Assembly: GCA_013297725.1 (NCBI GenBank)
Contig: JAAFIB010000003.1
Span: forward strand, 1 to 64,000
Reading direction: 5' to 3'
Origin: Sphingomonadales bacterium
Lineage (GTDB): Bacteria; Pseudomonadota; Alphaproteobacteria; Sphingomonadales; Sphingomonadaceae
Length of the DNA: 64,000 bases
Under the pieces are notes generated by a model, which saw only the letters and a program-made list of their open reading frames with translations, had not been told where the DNA came from and did not search any database. This document shows, piece after piece, positions 49,040-57,669 of this stretch (the first letter of the stretch is position 1; the number at the start of each line of letters is the position of its first letter). Made by a program: the position numbers and the translations under genes.

Positions 49040-50158
49040 ATGGATAGGAAAAAGTTGATTTTGCTGGTGGCAGCGTTGGTGATTGCCGCGCTCACCGCCT
49101 TCATGGCTAGAACCATGTTTGGGGGTGGCGACGCGGCACCTGTTGCCGCTGCAAAGCCGCCCGAGCCAACCGGACCACAAGTCTTGGTTGCAACGCGCGC
49201 TTTGCCCGTTGGCACTATCATTACCGCTGACGCGTTCCGTTATCAGCCATGGCCAAAAGAACTGGTCGAAGAGGCCTACTTCATAAAGTCCGATGGTTCG
49301 GAACCTGCGCCGGCACCTGCTCCTGCACCTGGTGCACCTGGTGCACCTGCCGCTGCACCTGGACCAGAAAGCAAGCCTGCACCTGTAATCAGTAGCGGTG
49401 ACGATGCGACGAAAGAACTGCTTGGTACCGTTGTACGCATTCCAATCACCGCAGGTCAGCCGCTGACCAGAGGCGCTCTTGTCTTTCCTGGTGATCGCGG
49501 GTTCCTCGCAGCAGCACTCGGCCCCGGCATGCGTGCCGTTACGGTTCCTGTTTCCGCACTAACTGGTGTAGCAGGCTTTGTTTTCCCGGGTGATCGGGTC
49601 GACATGGTGCTGACGCAAAATGTTGCGGGTCAAGGCACAAATGATGCGCTGAAAGTATCCGAAACGATCATCCGTAATCTTCGTGTACTAGCTACCGACC
49701 AACGTTCACAAGCAGCTAAGGATGAAAACGGTAATACCGTCGTTTCAGCCTACAAGCTTGTAACCTTGGAAGTGACACCGCGTCTTGCAGAAAAAATCGC
49801 AGTTGCACAAACCATCGGCACGCTTAGCCTTTCACTTCGGTCTTTAGCGGACAATGCCGCAGAGCTTGAACAAGCATTGGCTTCAGGATCCGTCAATCTG
49901 CCCAAAGGCGCATCGCCAGAGGAAGAAGCGCAAATCTTAAGCCAGCTGAACAAGCAACCCACATCGGGTGCCAGCAGCTATACCACGGGCGGTGAAGTGT
50001 CGCGTTTCCAACGCCGCACCCCACCTGCCACAACGCCTGTGCAAATTGCGACTGAACAAGCGCAACTGTCGAAACAGGTCGAAAAAGTTGTCAAGGGCCC
50101 GGTAGTGCGTGTCTCACGCGCCGGTGTTCCTGTCGAAGTTTCTGTGGACCGGAGGTAA
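49040..50158 (+). CDS. cpaB: Flp pilus assembly protein CpaB/RcpC
   Basis: Periplasmic, inner-membrane-anchored assembly factor. An N-terminal helix (about residues 5-22) is followed by a SAF domain (VLVATRALPVGTIITADAFRYQPWPKELV) and a Pro/Ala linker (about residues 90-118) made of short repeats. The conserved core then has RIPITAGQPLTRGALVFPGDRGFLAAALGPGMRAVTVPVSALTGVAGFVFPGDRVDMVLT. The end is Gln/Val-rich. The 372 residues are longer than average mainly because of the linker and tail. TCAGGAG precedes the ATG; the stop is five bases before cpaC. Confidence 0.94.
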   Translation: MDRKKLILLVAALVIAALTAFMARTMFGGGDAAPVAAAKPPEPTGPQVLVATRALPVGTIITADAFRYQPWPKELVEEAYFIKSDGSEPAPAPAPAPGAPGAPAAAPGPESKPAPVISSGDDATKELLGTVVRIPITAGQPLTRGALVFPGDRGFLAAALGPGMRAVTVPVSALTGVAGFVFPGDRVDMVLTQNVAGQGTNDALKVSETIIRNLRVLATDQRSQAAKDENGNTVVSAYKLVTLEVTPRLAEKIAVAQTIGTLSLSLRSLADNAAELEQALASGSVNLPKGASPEEEAQILSQLNKQPTSGASSYTTGGEVSRFQRRTPPATTPVQIATEQAQLSKQVEKVVKGPVVRVSRAGVPVEVSVDRR

Positions 50159-50162
50159 GGTC

Positions 50163-51707
50163 ATGAAAATCAAAACACTATTAAAAACAGGTGCTGTATT
50201 CGCTGCGCTTTGCACAGCAAACATCAGCTACGCAGCGCCCGGCAAACCCGCCTCGGTCGCACCTGCAACAAACGGCAAAGTTATCATTATGTCGATTGGT
50301 CGTGGCCAACAGGTTAACCTGCCCACGTCAGTCACCGATGTTGTCGTCGCTGACCCAAATATCGCAGATGTTGATGTGCGCAGTTCCAAGCAGATCTATA
50401 TCCTTGCAAAAGGCGCTGGCGAAACCACTGTCTATGCAACTGATGCGGCAGGTCGAACAGTATATTCAGCGACGATCCGCGTCGGATCGAACCTCGACTC
50501 TATCGAGCAAATGCTGAAACTGACAATGCCCGAAGCTGATATTCAGGTAACGACGTTGAATGGCATCGTGTTGTTGACCGGTTCGGTCAAACAGCCTGAT
50601 GACGTTATCGAAGCTGAAGACTTGGTGCAGCAATTTGTAGGCAATGCCAAAGTCGTCAGCCGTCTGAAAACAGCAACGCCAATGCAGGTCAATCTGCAAG
50701 TGCGTGTTGCAGAAGTCAGCCGGTCGTTATCAAAGGACATTAGCTCCAATTTCACTTCACGTGACAAAGACGGGCCAACCGGTAACGGCTTTCTTTTTGT
50801 GCCAAGTCGCGGACGTAACGTGGCAACGTTTACTGACATTATTAATCCAGCAACTGGCTTGCCATCAGGAACAAACGTCACATTTAACAACCCAACTGGC
50901 GGCAACGTTTTGAATATGGCCAAGAACCTGTTTGGTTTGGACATTGGCCTTGGACTTGATTTCGCCGAACGTTCCGGACTTGCATCAACACTGGCAAATC
51001 CAAACTTGACGACAATGTCAGGTGAAACTGGCGAGTTCCTTGCGGGTGGTTCTTTTCCCATCCCAATATCTGATAGCTTTGGTTCAGTTACTGTCCAGCA
51101 ACAGAATTATGGCGTTAATCTTCGCTATACCCCTGAAGTTATGGCCGATGGCAAAATCCGCCTTCGTATTCGCACTGAGGTGTCTGACATCACGTCAAAC
51201 GGAGCTGTCCGTATCGGTGGAACAGAGATTCCAGCCTTGCTAACGCGCAGCGCCGAAACAACTGTGGAGCTTGGTTCAGGCCAAAGCTTTATGATTGCCG
51301 GGCTATTATCGAATCAAGCCACAAGCTCTGTAGATAAATTCCCGGGAATTGGCGATGTGCCTGTCCTTGGTGCATTGTTCAAATCCAATGGCTGGAAACG
51401 AAATCAGACAGAATTGGTAATTGTTATTACCCCTTATCTGGTCAACCCGGTTTCAGAATCTGAAATCAAATTGCCGACAGACGGGTTTAACACGCCAAAT
51501 GATCTGGAACGTATCTTGTTAAACAAGGAAGCGGACAGTTCTGGCAGGAACAATGACCGTCCAAGTCCAAGCGTTGGTCCTGAAAAAACCGATGGTCCGT
51601 CGCTGGGTTCGATGAGCGAAGACAAGCCTGCGCTTGCCAACAAGTCCAAAAAAACTGGAGCCAAAACCGCTGCAAAAGCAGACGGTCCCGGCTTCACCTT
51701 TGAATAA
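50163..51707 (+). CDS. cpaC: Flp pilus secretin CpaC/RcpA
   Basis: Outer-membrane secretin channel of the Tad pilus. The signal peptide ends near ISYA. The N-terminal domain carries GRGQQVNLPTSVTDVVVADPNIADVDVRSSKQIYILAKGAGETTVYA, then a BON-like segment (QVTTLNGIVLLTGSVKQPDDV). The secretin core includes NPNLTTMSGETGEFLAGGSFPIP and VTPYLVNPV near the end, and a Lys/Ala-rich tail follows. An upstream start at 50109 is out-ranked by the ATG at 50163 with GGAGGTAAGGTC. The protein is 514 residues. Confidence 0.95.
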   Translation: MKIKTLLKTGAVFAALCTANISYAAPGKPASVAPATNGKVIIMSIGRGQQVNLPTSVTDVVVADPNIADVDVRSSKQIYILAKGAGETTVYATDAAGRTVYSATIRVGSNLDSIEQMLKLTMPEADIQVTTLNGIVLLTGSVKQPDDVIEAEDLVQQFVGNAKVVSRLKTATPMQVNLQVRVAEVSRSLSKDISSNFTSRDKDGPTGNGFLFVPSRGRNVATFTDIINPATGLPSGTNVTFNNPTGGNVLNMAKNLFGLDIGLGLDFAERSGLASTLANPNLTTMSGETGEFLAGGSFPIPISDSFGSVTVQQQNYGVNLRYTPEVMADGKIRLRIRTEVSDITSNGAVRIGGTEIPALLTRSAETTVELGSGQSFMIAGLLSNQATSSVDKFPGIGDVPVLGALFKSNGWKRNQTELVIVITPYLVNPVSESEIKLPTDGFNTPNDLERILLNKEADSSGRNNDRPSPSVGPEKTDGPSLGSMSEDKPALANKSKKTGAKTAAKADGPGFTFE

Positions 51708-51727
51708 TGAGCTGAAGGAGAATGACC

Positions 51728-52309
51728 ATGAAAGCAAAAATCATTGCAACAACGGCATTGGCTTTCTGCCTTGCGGGATGTGGCTCACTAGGCGCAAACA
51801 CGTCAATGTATTCGACCAATCAGCCGGTTGTCGAACGGACCAATTACGCAATCGACGTCAATCTTGATGGCTATTCCGGCATTGGCGATGCAGAACGCAA
51901 TCGTGTTGCTGACTGGTTCGATACTCTGAAGCTCGGCTTTGGTGATCGCATTGCGCTGGATTACGGCGATGGCTCGGCTAGCGAAGCTACAAAACGGCAG
52001 GTTGCGGCGCTGGCTGCAAATCACGGCATGATCCTTGCCGAAACAGCGCCGGTAACGGCTGGCTATATCGCAGCTGGAACAGCCCGTATCGTTGTTACAC
52101 GATCAAAGGCCAGTGTCCCCAACTGCCCGAATTGGTCAAAGCCAAACGATTCCAATTTCAATTCTAGCAACCATCCAAATTATGGCTGTGCGATAAATGG
52201 CAACATGGCGGCCATGGTCTCCGACCCAGAGGATTTGGTTCGTGGCCGTGAATCAACCCCGCGCAACAGCCGCGGTGGCAAACCAAAACCATCATCAGGA
52301 GGCAATTAA
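51728..52309 (+). CDS. cpaD: Flp pilus assembly lipoprotein CpaD
   Basis: Small lipoprotein that helps place the Tad secretin. The signal peptide leads to a lipobox LAGC (Cys about residue 18 from this start). The mature protein shows the CpaD pattern VVTRSKASVPNCPNWSKPN and GCAINGNMAAMVSDPEDLVRGR. Two ATGs are near; the one at 51728 is better spaced from GAAGGAGAATG than the one at 51722. The stop overlaps the cpaE start (TAATG). Confidence 0.92.
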   Translation: MKAKIIATTALAFCLAGCGSLGANTSMYSTNQPVVERTNYAIDVNLDGYSGIGDAERNRVADWFDTLKLGFGDRIALDYGDGSASEATKRQVAALAANHGMILAETAPVTAGYIAAGTARIVVTRSKASVPNCPNWSKPNDSNFNSSNHPNYGCAINGNMAAMVSDPEDLVRGRESTPRNSRGGKPKPSSGGN

Positions 52310-53577
52310 TGAACGCGCCTTGGAAATCCGGAAGCGCCGGTACTCGCGATCCGTTTAGTGCCTATATCTGCGATGATTTGTCGCTTGATGTAGTGCGCAG
52401 CGTTTGCGACGACATGGGCTGGGCTCAGGAAAAAGCAAACAAAGGCGGATTGCGCAATGCTGTGCAATCGCTGTCTGTTGCCGCAAGTCCGCAGATCTTG
52501 CTCGTCGACCTGTCTGAATCAGGCGATCCGATCAATGACATAAACAGCCTTGCCGAAGTATGCGAACCCGGCACGATGGTTATCGCCATGGGTCAGGTTA
52601 ACGACGTTCGTTTGTACCGTGATCTGATGATGTCAGGCCTGCATGATTATCTGCTAAAGCCGATTAGTTCCGACATGCTTCGCGATGCTATTTCGCATGC
52701 GCAAACCGCATTAAATGCCCCGCGTATCGATGATGGAGCAGCCGACAAGCCACATGTTTCCGTCGCTGTTATCGGCACGCGCGGTGGTGTGGGTGCATCG
52801 ACTATCGCAAGCTCGCTTGCATGGATCTATTCAGAACGCATGGGTCAGCTTACCGGCTTTCTCGATCTAGACGTCCATTTCGGAACAGGTGCACTTGCAC
52901 TTGATCTTGAACCGGGACGCGGTCTTGCCGATGCCATCGATAATCCGGGCCGCATCGATGGCCTGTTCATCGAACGTGCAATGATTAAGGGCAACGAAAA
53001 GCTGTCTATCCTGTCCGCTGAATCGCCAATCGGCAGTCCAATTTTAAGCGATGGCTCAGCGTTTTATCAGCTGCAGGAAGAGTTCAAGGCGGCGTTTGAA
53101 AACACCGTGATCGATCTGCCGCGCGGGATGCTAATTGCTTATCCGCATCTGCTGAATGAAGTGAACATGATCGTTATCGTCTGCGAAATGTCGCTAGCAT
53201 CGGCACGCGATGCTATCCGGTTGCTCGCATGGTTTCGTTCCAATGCACCGCAATGCCAAGTTTTGGTCGTGGCCAATAAAGTGCAGAATGCAGCCACAGA
53301 AGTGTCGCGCAAAGACTTTGAAACGTCGATTGAACGTCCGCTTGACCTTGTTCTGCCATTTGACAGCAAGTCGACCGTGCAAGCTGCGCGTGCCGGGAAA
53401 GCGTTAGTCGAAGGCGCAAAAAGCAGCAAAGTCGCTACCGGAATCGTGTCGATGGTAGACATGATAAAAGATGCAACCGTCGTCGAAACCGGCGCGGAGG
53501 CCGAAGGTAAAGACGGTAAGAAAAAGAAAAGCTCAATGCTTGGCGGTCTTGGCTCGATGTTGAGCAAGAAGAAATAA
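52309..53577 (+). CDS. cpaE: Flp pilus localisation ATPase-like protein CpaE/TadZ
   Basis: MinD/ParA-like protein that places the pilus machine, often polar. The N-terminal half (about 1-135) is receiver-like. The P-loop region reads IGTRGGVGASTIASS (about 156-168): the usual Lys of GGxGKT is Ala, so the Walker A is degenerate, as is known for many CpaE/TadZ proteins. Later motifs are GFLDLDVHFGTGALALDLEPGRGL and LPRGML. The C-terminal tail is Lys-rich. The 422 residues are normal. AGGAGG precedes the start. Confidence 0.93.
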   Translation: MNAPWKSGSAGTRDPFSAYICDDLSLDVVRSVCDDMGWAQEKANKGGLRNAVQSLSVAASPQILLVDLSESGDPINDINSLAEVCEPGTMVIAMGQVNDVRLYRDLMMSGLHDYLLKPISSDMLRDAISHAQTALNAPRIDDGAADKPHVSVAVIGTRGGVGASTIASSLAWIYSERMGQLTGFLDLDVHFGTGALALDLEPGRGLADAIDNPGRIDGLFIERAMIKGNEKLSILSAESPIGSPILSDGSAFYQLQEEFKAAFENTVIDLPRGMLIAYPHLLNEVNMIVIVCEMSLASARDAIRLLAWFRSNAPQCQVLVVANKVQNAATEVSRKDFETSIERPLDLVLPFDSKSTVQAARAGKALVEGAKSSKVATGIVSMVDMIKDATVVETGAEAEGKDGKKKKSSMLGGLGSMLSKKK

Positions 53578-53631
53578 TTGGTTGGCCACAGCTAAACTGG
53601 TGGCCACCAGCAATATTGGGACAGGCGACTG

Positions 53632-54594
53632 ATGACGCAATTTGCAATGATCATAATCGGGGCTGTTTTCATCCTCGGCCTGCTTGCCTTCCTAGTCATG
53701 GGATCAGGGGGCAGTTCGACAACGAAACGCCTTAACGGCTTTAGAGCTCGCTATTCGGACAGCGCAGCGGCGCAAGTTGAGCAGCAGATGCGTAAAGCTA
53801 TCGCGTCGCGGCGGCCGGTAAGTTTTGCTATCGGTCAACAATTATCAATGGGCGACCGTTTGCGACTGCGTCTCCAACGGACTGGCAAGCAGTGGACGAT
53901 AAAGCAATATTGGTATGTCTCCGGCGGACTGTTTACCGTCGGCGCTGGATTACTGATGATCAAAGGTGCGCCGTTCTATCTAGCGTTTGCCTTTGGATCA
54001 TTTCTGGGCGTCGCAATACCTCATGTTGTTGTGAACTTCGCTGTCAAAAAACGCATTACCAAATTTACTAGTAACTTTCCTGATGCCATCGAACTCTTGG
54101 TCCGTGGCCTCAAATCCGGCTTGCCCGTTAGTGAGACGCTAGGCGTTGTCGCAAAGGAAATTCCTGGACCTGTTGGTGAAGAATTCAAGATCGTGACCGA
54201 GAAGATAAAAATCGGAAAAACGATGGAAGAATCGCTGCAAGAAACGGCCGATCGTATGGGCACTCCTGAATTTCAGTTTTTTGTTATTACACTGGCAATT
54301 CAGCGTGAAACAGGCGGCAACCTTGCAGAAACACTTAGCAACCTTGCCGAAGTTTTACGCAAACGTGCCCAAATGAAATTGAAAATTAGGGCAATGTCCT
54401 CCGAATCTAAGGCATCTGCCTACATCGTCGGGTCGCTGCCATTTTTCGTGTTTGGTATGGTCTGGTGGGTAAACCCCGAATATCTGGCAGGTTTTTTCTA
54501 TGAACGCCGCCTGATCATCGCAGGCATAGGCGGCGCAATCTGGATGAGCCTTGGCGTGTTTATCATGGCCAAGATGGTTAGCTTTGAAATCTGA
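53632..54594 (+). CDS. tadB: Tad pilus inner-membrane platform protein TadB
   Basis: Type II secretion F-domain protein. The 320 residues have an N-terminal helix, a cytoplasmic stretch, two more helices, the F domain (FTSNFPDAIELLVRGLKSGLPVSETLGVVAKEIPGPVGEEF, then TPEFQFFVITLAIQRETGGNLAETLSNLAEVLRKR) and C-terminal helices. It follows cpaE by a 54-base gap holding an inverted repeat. In most Tad loci the cpaF/tadA ATPase lies exactly in this position; it is absent here. Confidence 0.94.
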   Translation: MTQFAMIIIGAVFILGLLAFLVMGSGGSSTTKRLNGFRARYSDSAAAQVEQQMRKAIASRRPVSFAIGQQLSMGDRLRLRLQRTGKQWTIKQYWYVSGGLFTVGAGLLMIKGAPFYLAFAFGSFLGVAIPHVVVNFAVKKRITKFTSNFPDAIELLVRGLKSGLPVSETLGVVAKEIPGPVGEEFKIVTEKIKIGKTMEESLQETADRMGTPEFQFFVITLAIQRETGGNLAETLSNLAEVLRKRAQMKLKIRAMSSESKASAYIVGSLPFFVFGMVWWVNPEYLAGFFYERRLIIAGIGGAIWMSLGVFIMAKMVSFEI

Positions 54595-54609
54595 TTGGGA
54601 CAGTTTGAC

Positions 54610-55614
54610 ATGATATTCGCAGCAGCCGTAAACGGCCCATCATTTCTTGGCTATGACGTCTACACCGCAGGCACAATATTGCTGGCAGTAGCGACGGGGA
54701 CCGCATTGCTGGCCTTCTATGGCGCCATTAAAATGAAAGATCCGATGGCCAAGCGGGTTAAATCGCTTGTCGAACGGCGCGAACAGTTGAAGGCAGGTAT
54801 CACCGCATCGACATCAAAAAAGCGGGCAAAGCTGGTCCGTAGTACTAACGCTACTGATCAGATGCGGCAGTGGCTATCTTCAATGAAGGTCCTGCAAGAA
54901 GGCCAGGTAAAAGAAGTTCAGCAAAAACTCGCACAGGCAGGAATTCGGCGTAAAGAGCTTGCCGTCATCATTATTTTTGGTCGCCTTATCGGCCCCATCG
55001 TGGTCGGTGGCGGTCTTGCCATCTGGATATATGCCATGGGTGGGCTGGCAGATTGGACACCTTTCAAAAAATTCGGAACCTTCGCTGCCGGAACCATTTT
55101 TGGTTACAAGGCTGGCGACATCTACTTGCAGAACATAATCAACAAGCGTTCTGATGCGATCCGAAAAGGGCTTCCCGACGCTCTCGACTTGTTGGTTATT
55201 TGCGCCGAAGCAGGCCTTACCGTCGATGCGGCATTTAATCGTGTGGCAAAAGAACTTGGGCGTGGATATCCAGAGCTAGGCGACGAATTTGCACTTGCAG
55301 CGATTGAACTGGGGTTTTTGACCGAACGTCGCATGGCATTTGAAAATCTGGCGTATCGCGTATCGCTAGATGCAGTCCGCGGTGTGGTAACAACGATGAT
55401 TCAAACCGAAAAATATGGTACTCCATTGGCGTCAGCATTGCGCGTCCTATCTGCTGAGTTCCGTAACGACCGAATGATGCGTGCCGAGGAAAAAGCTGCA
55501 CGGCTTCCAGCCATTATGACTGTGCCGTTGATCCTTTTCATTCTACCCACGCTATTTATCGTAATTTTGGGACCAGCAGCGTGCTCGATTAGCGACGCAT
55601 TCGCAGCAAAATAG
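54610..55614 (+). CDS. tadC: Tad pilus inner-membrane platform protein TadC
   Basis: Second F-domain platform subunit. The F domain is visible in GLPDALDLLVICAEAGLTVDAAFNRVAKELGRGYPELGDEF and VTTMIQTEKYGTPLASALRVLSAEFR, followed by MRAEEKAARLPAIMTVPLILFILPTLFIVILGPA. A TTG at 54595 directly after the tadB stop is possible. The ATG at 54610, nine bases after GGGA, gives 334 residues and is my choice. It is the last gene of the locus; a hairpin follows. Confidence 0.93.
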   Translation: MIFAAAVNGPSFLGYDVYTAGTILLAVATGTALLAFYGAIKMKDPMAKRVKSLVERREQLKAGITASTSKKRAKLVRSTNATDQMRQWLSSMKVLQEGQVKEVQQKLAQAGIRRKELAVIIIFGRLIGPIVVGGGLAIWIYAMGGLADWTPFKKFGTFAAGTIFGYKAGDIYLQNIINKRSDAIRKGLPDALDLLVICAEAGLTVDAAFNRVAKELGRGYPELGDEFALAAIELGFLTERRMAFENLAYRVSLDAVRGVVTTMIQTEKYGTPLASALRVLSAEFRNDRMMRAEEKAARLPAIMTVPLILFILPTLFIVILGPAACSISDAFAAK

Positions 55615-55624
55615 CAAGAATTTC

Positions 55625-55664
55625 AAGAAGTCGTAGCGGCTAAGCTAAGCGGCCACGACTTCTT
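55625..55664. terminator. inverted repeat between tadC and FAH genes
   Basis: Perfect 10-base arms AAGAAGTCGT (55625-55634) and ACGACTTCTT (55655-55664) flank a GC-containing 20-base middle. The plus-strand arm lies 11 bases after the tadC stop; the other arm is within the 3' end of the convergent FAH coding region. A shared bidirectional terminator is likely. No strong T-run is present. Confidence 0.55.
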
Positions 55665-56652
55665 GTTCAATAACGCCAAAAATAGGGTGATGACGCTCAT
55701 CCTCCATCCAGATGCGCACGCTATCGCCGGGTTTCATGAACGGCGTTTCTGCTTTCCCGCTTTGGATTGTCTCGATGGTCCGCACTTCGGCAAGGCAGCT
55801 GTAGCCCACGCCGCCTTCGCTAATTGGTGTACCGGGGCCGCCATCTGAACCACGATTGGAAACGGTACCGGAACCAATAATGGTTCCTGCCCCCAAGTGA
55901 CGGGTCTTTGCAGCATGAGCGATAAGCTGGCCAAAATCGAAGGTCATATCGACACCTGCATCCGCCCGCCCAAGCGGCGCGCCATTAAGGTCAACGCACA
56001 ATGCGCCGGACAGCTTGCCATTGCTCCAGCGATCACCAAGCGCTTCTGGCGTGACGAATACTGGTGAAAAGGCACTGGCAGGTTTTGATTGAAAAAAGCC
56101 AAAGCCCTTGGCCAATTCATCGGGAATAAGACCGCGCAACGACACGTCGTTGGTCAGGCCAACCAGCAGGATGTAATCCTTTGCAGCTTCGGCGCTAATC
56201 CCCATAGCGACGTCGCCGGTTACAACAACAACCTCGGCCTCCATGTCACAGCCCCATGCAACATCGCCCAAGGGGATTGGATCGCGTGGCCCCAGAAACC
56301 CGTCTGAGCCGCCCTGATACATCAACGGATCGTGCCAGAAACTTTCCGGCATCTCTGCATTCCGTGCCTGTCGTACCAGCGCAACATGGTTCACATAGGC
56401 CGACCCATCCGCCCATTGAAAAGCGCGCGGCAAAGGCGATGCAGCATCATGTTCATGAAAACGCTCACGCGGAATCACATTGTGTTCAAGATCAGTCGCC
56501 AATGCCTCCAACTTCGGCGATATGCGCTGCCAATCATCAAGCGCGCTTTGCAATGTTGGCGCGATATGATCGGCGTCAGCATACCAGGCCAGATCATTCG
56601 ATACGACAACCAGCTTTCCGTCACGACCGTGTTTCAGCGATGCGAGTTTCAT
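55645..56652 (-). CDS. fahA: fumarylacetoacetate hydrolase family protein
   Basis: Probably fumarylacetoacetase, the last step of tyrosine/homogentisate breakdown, giving fumarate and acetoacetate. The 335 residues have an N-terminal SH3-like part (MKLASLKHGRDGKLVVVSNDL) and the FAH fold with the metal-binding GCDMEAEVVVVTGDV, GLTNDVSLRGL and GAGTIIGSGTVSN. The C-terminus contains PGDSVRIWMEDE. GAAAGGATTTAC precedes the ATG. HPPD and maleylacetoacetate isomerase lie nearby, which supports this role over other FAH-fold hydrolases. A plus-strand peptidase gene sits between it and the rest of the cluster. Confidence 0.85.
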   Translation of the reverse strand: MKLASLKHGRDGKLVVVSNDLAWYADADHIAPTLQSALDDWQRISPKLEALATDLEHNVIPRERFHEHDAASPLPRAFQWADGSAYVNHVALVRQARNAEMPESFWHDPLMYQGGSDGFLGPRDPIPLGDVAWGCDMEAEVVVVTGDVAMGISAEAAKDYILLVGLTNDVSLRGLIPDELAKGFGFFQSKPASAFSPVFVTPEALGDRWSNGKLSGALCVDLNGAPLGRADAGVDMTFDFGQLIAHAAKTRHLGAGTIIGSGTVSNRGSDGGPGTPISEGGVGYSCLAEVRTIETIQSGKAETPFMKPGDSVRIWMEDERHHPIFGVIEQEVVAA

Positions 56653-56741
56653 GTAAATCCTTTCAGTTGCAGTAGCATCATGACCGCATTATCCCTTACC
56701 TGCAACGGGCAGCGAAACTTTGTCCGTAGGAGAAATGGGTA

Positions 56742-57665
56742 ATGCGGAAAACCAGCGTTATTTCGGCCGCTTCGATGCTGCTGTTCCTTGCCACTGCGTC
56801 ATCGGCACAAGTGAACGAATCGATGGCGATAAACGGCTGGTCGATGGAACAGAATCGCACGCCCGCATGGCATTTGGCGCAGCATGAGAAGCTGACCACT
56901 GCGCTCGCCAAAATTGCTCCGCAACGCAAAGGCGTCGTTGATGCTTATGTCGTTGTGATCGGGCTCGATTCCGATCCAGTATTTAAAAAGGAAACGGCAG
57001 AGGTTCTAAACGTGCTGCAACGCCGTTTCGGTGCCACCACGCGTTCTTTGCGTCTCGCCGCTGGATCAAGCATAGAAGCAGGCGATGCACCGCAAGGGTC
57101 GCCTTCAAATCTTGCGATTGCGCTCGCCTCAATTGCGAAAAAGATGGATCTGAAAGAGGACGTTCTTGTCTTTTATTCGACCTCACACGGAGACAAAAAG
57201 CTCGGCTTAGTTTACCGGGATGGTGAAAATGGCTTTGGCATGATTGCACCGAAACGACTAAAATCGCTGCTTGACGAGCTTGATTTCAAACGTCGTATCT
57301 TGCTTCTGTCGGCCTGTTACTCCGGCGTATTTGTGCCCGAGCTGGCCGATGATCACAGCGTGATTGTGACCGCTGCATCATCCAGTCGACCATCCTTTGG
57401 TTGCACACCGGGGAATGATTGGACGTTTTTCGGCGATGCTTTGGTGAACAATGCGATGCGCAAATCGCAACCGATGGCCAAAGCGACCGACGAAGCCACC
57501 GGTCTGATCAGCATTTGGGAATCCAAATTAGGTTTGCAAGCATCGAACCCGCAAGTGTCCATCGGTGAAGACACTGCAAAGTGGCTAACCGCGCTAGAGG
57601 CACAAATGCCGACAACCGAAACCGCCAAAGTCGGGAGGCCTGCGATAGAGACGTCGTTCGATTAA
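56742..57665 (+). CDS. exported C13 (legumain/caspase-like) cysteine peptidase
   Basis: A 307-residue product with a signal peptide (cut near SSA-QV, about residue 22). The clan-CD dyad appears as His149 in FYSTSHGDK and Cys192 in LLLSACYSGVF, each after a hydrophobic strand as in legumains; the 43-residue spacing fits. The flanks also fit: VVIGLDSDPVFKKETAEVLNVLQRRFGA upstream, then VIVTAASSSRPSFGC and WTFFGDALVNNAM. Bacterial C13 members are largely uncharacterised. It lies outside the cytoplasm by prediction and is divergent from fahA with an 89-base spacer. AGGAGA precedes the ATG. Substrate and any link to tyrosine catabolism are unknown. Confidence 0.82.
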   Translation: MRKTSVISAASMLLFLATASSAQVNESMAINGWSMEQNRTPAWHLAQHEKLTTALAKIAPQRKGVVDAYVVVIGLDSDPVFKKETAEVLNVLQRRFGATTRSLRLAAGSSIEAGDAPQGSPSNLAIALASIAKKMDLKEDVLVFYSTSHGDKKLGLVYRDGENGFGMIAPKRLKSLLDELDFKRRILLLSACYSGVFVPELADDHSVIVTAASSSRPSFGCTPGNDWTFFGDALVNNAMRKSQPMAKATDEATGLISIWESKLGLQASNPQVSIGEDTAKWLTALEAQMPTTETAKVGRPAIETSFD

Positions 57666-57669
57666 CAGA

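Noticed and set aside
56666-56706. GTTGCAG/CTGCAAC inverted repeat in the fahA-peptidase spacer
   Set aside because: Only 7-base arms separated by 27 bases; could be chance, and no link to a promoter was clear.
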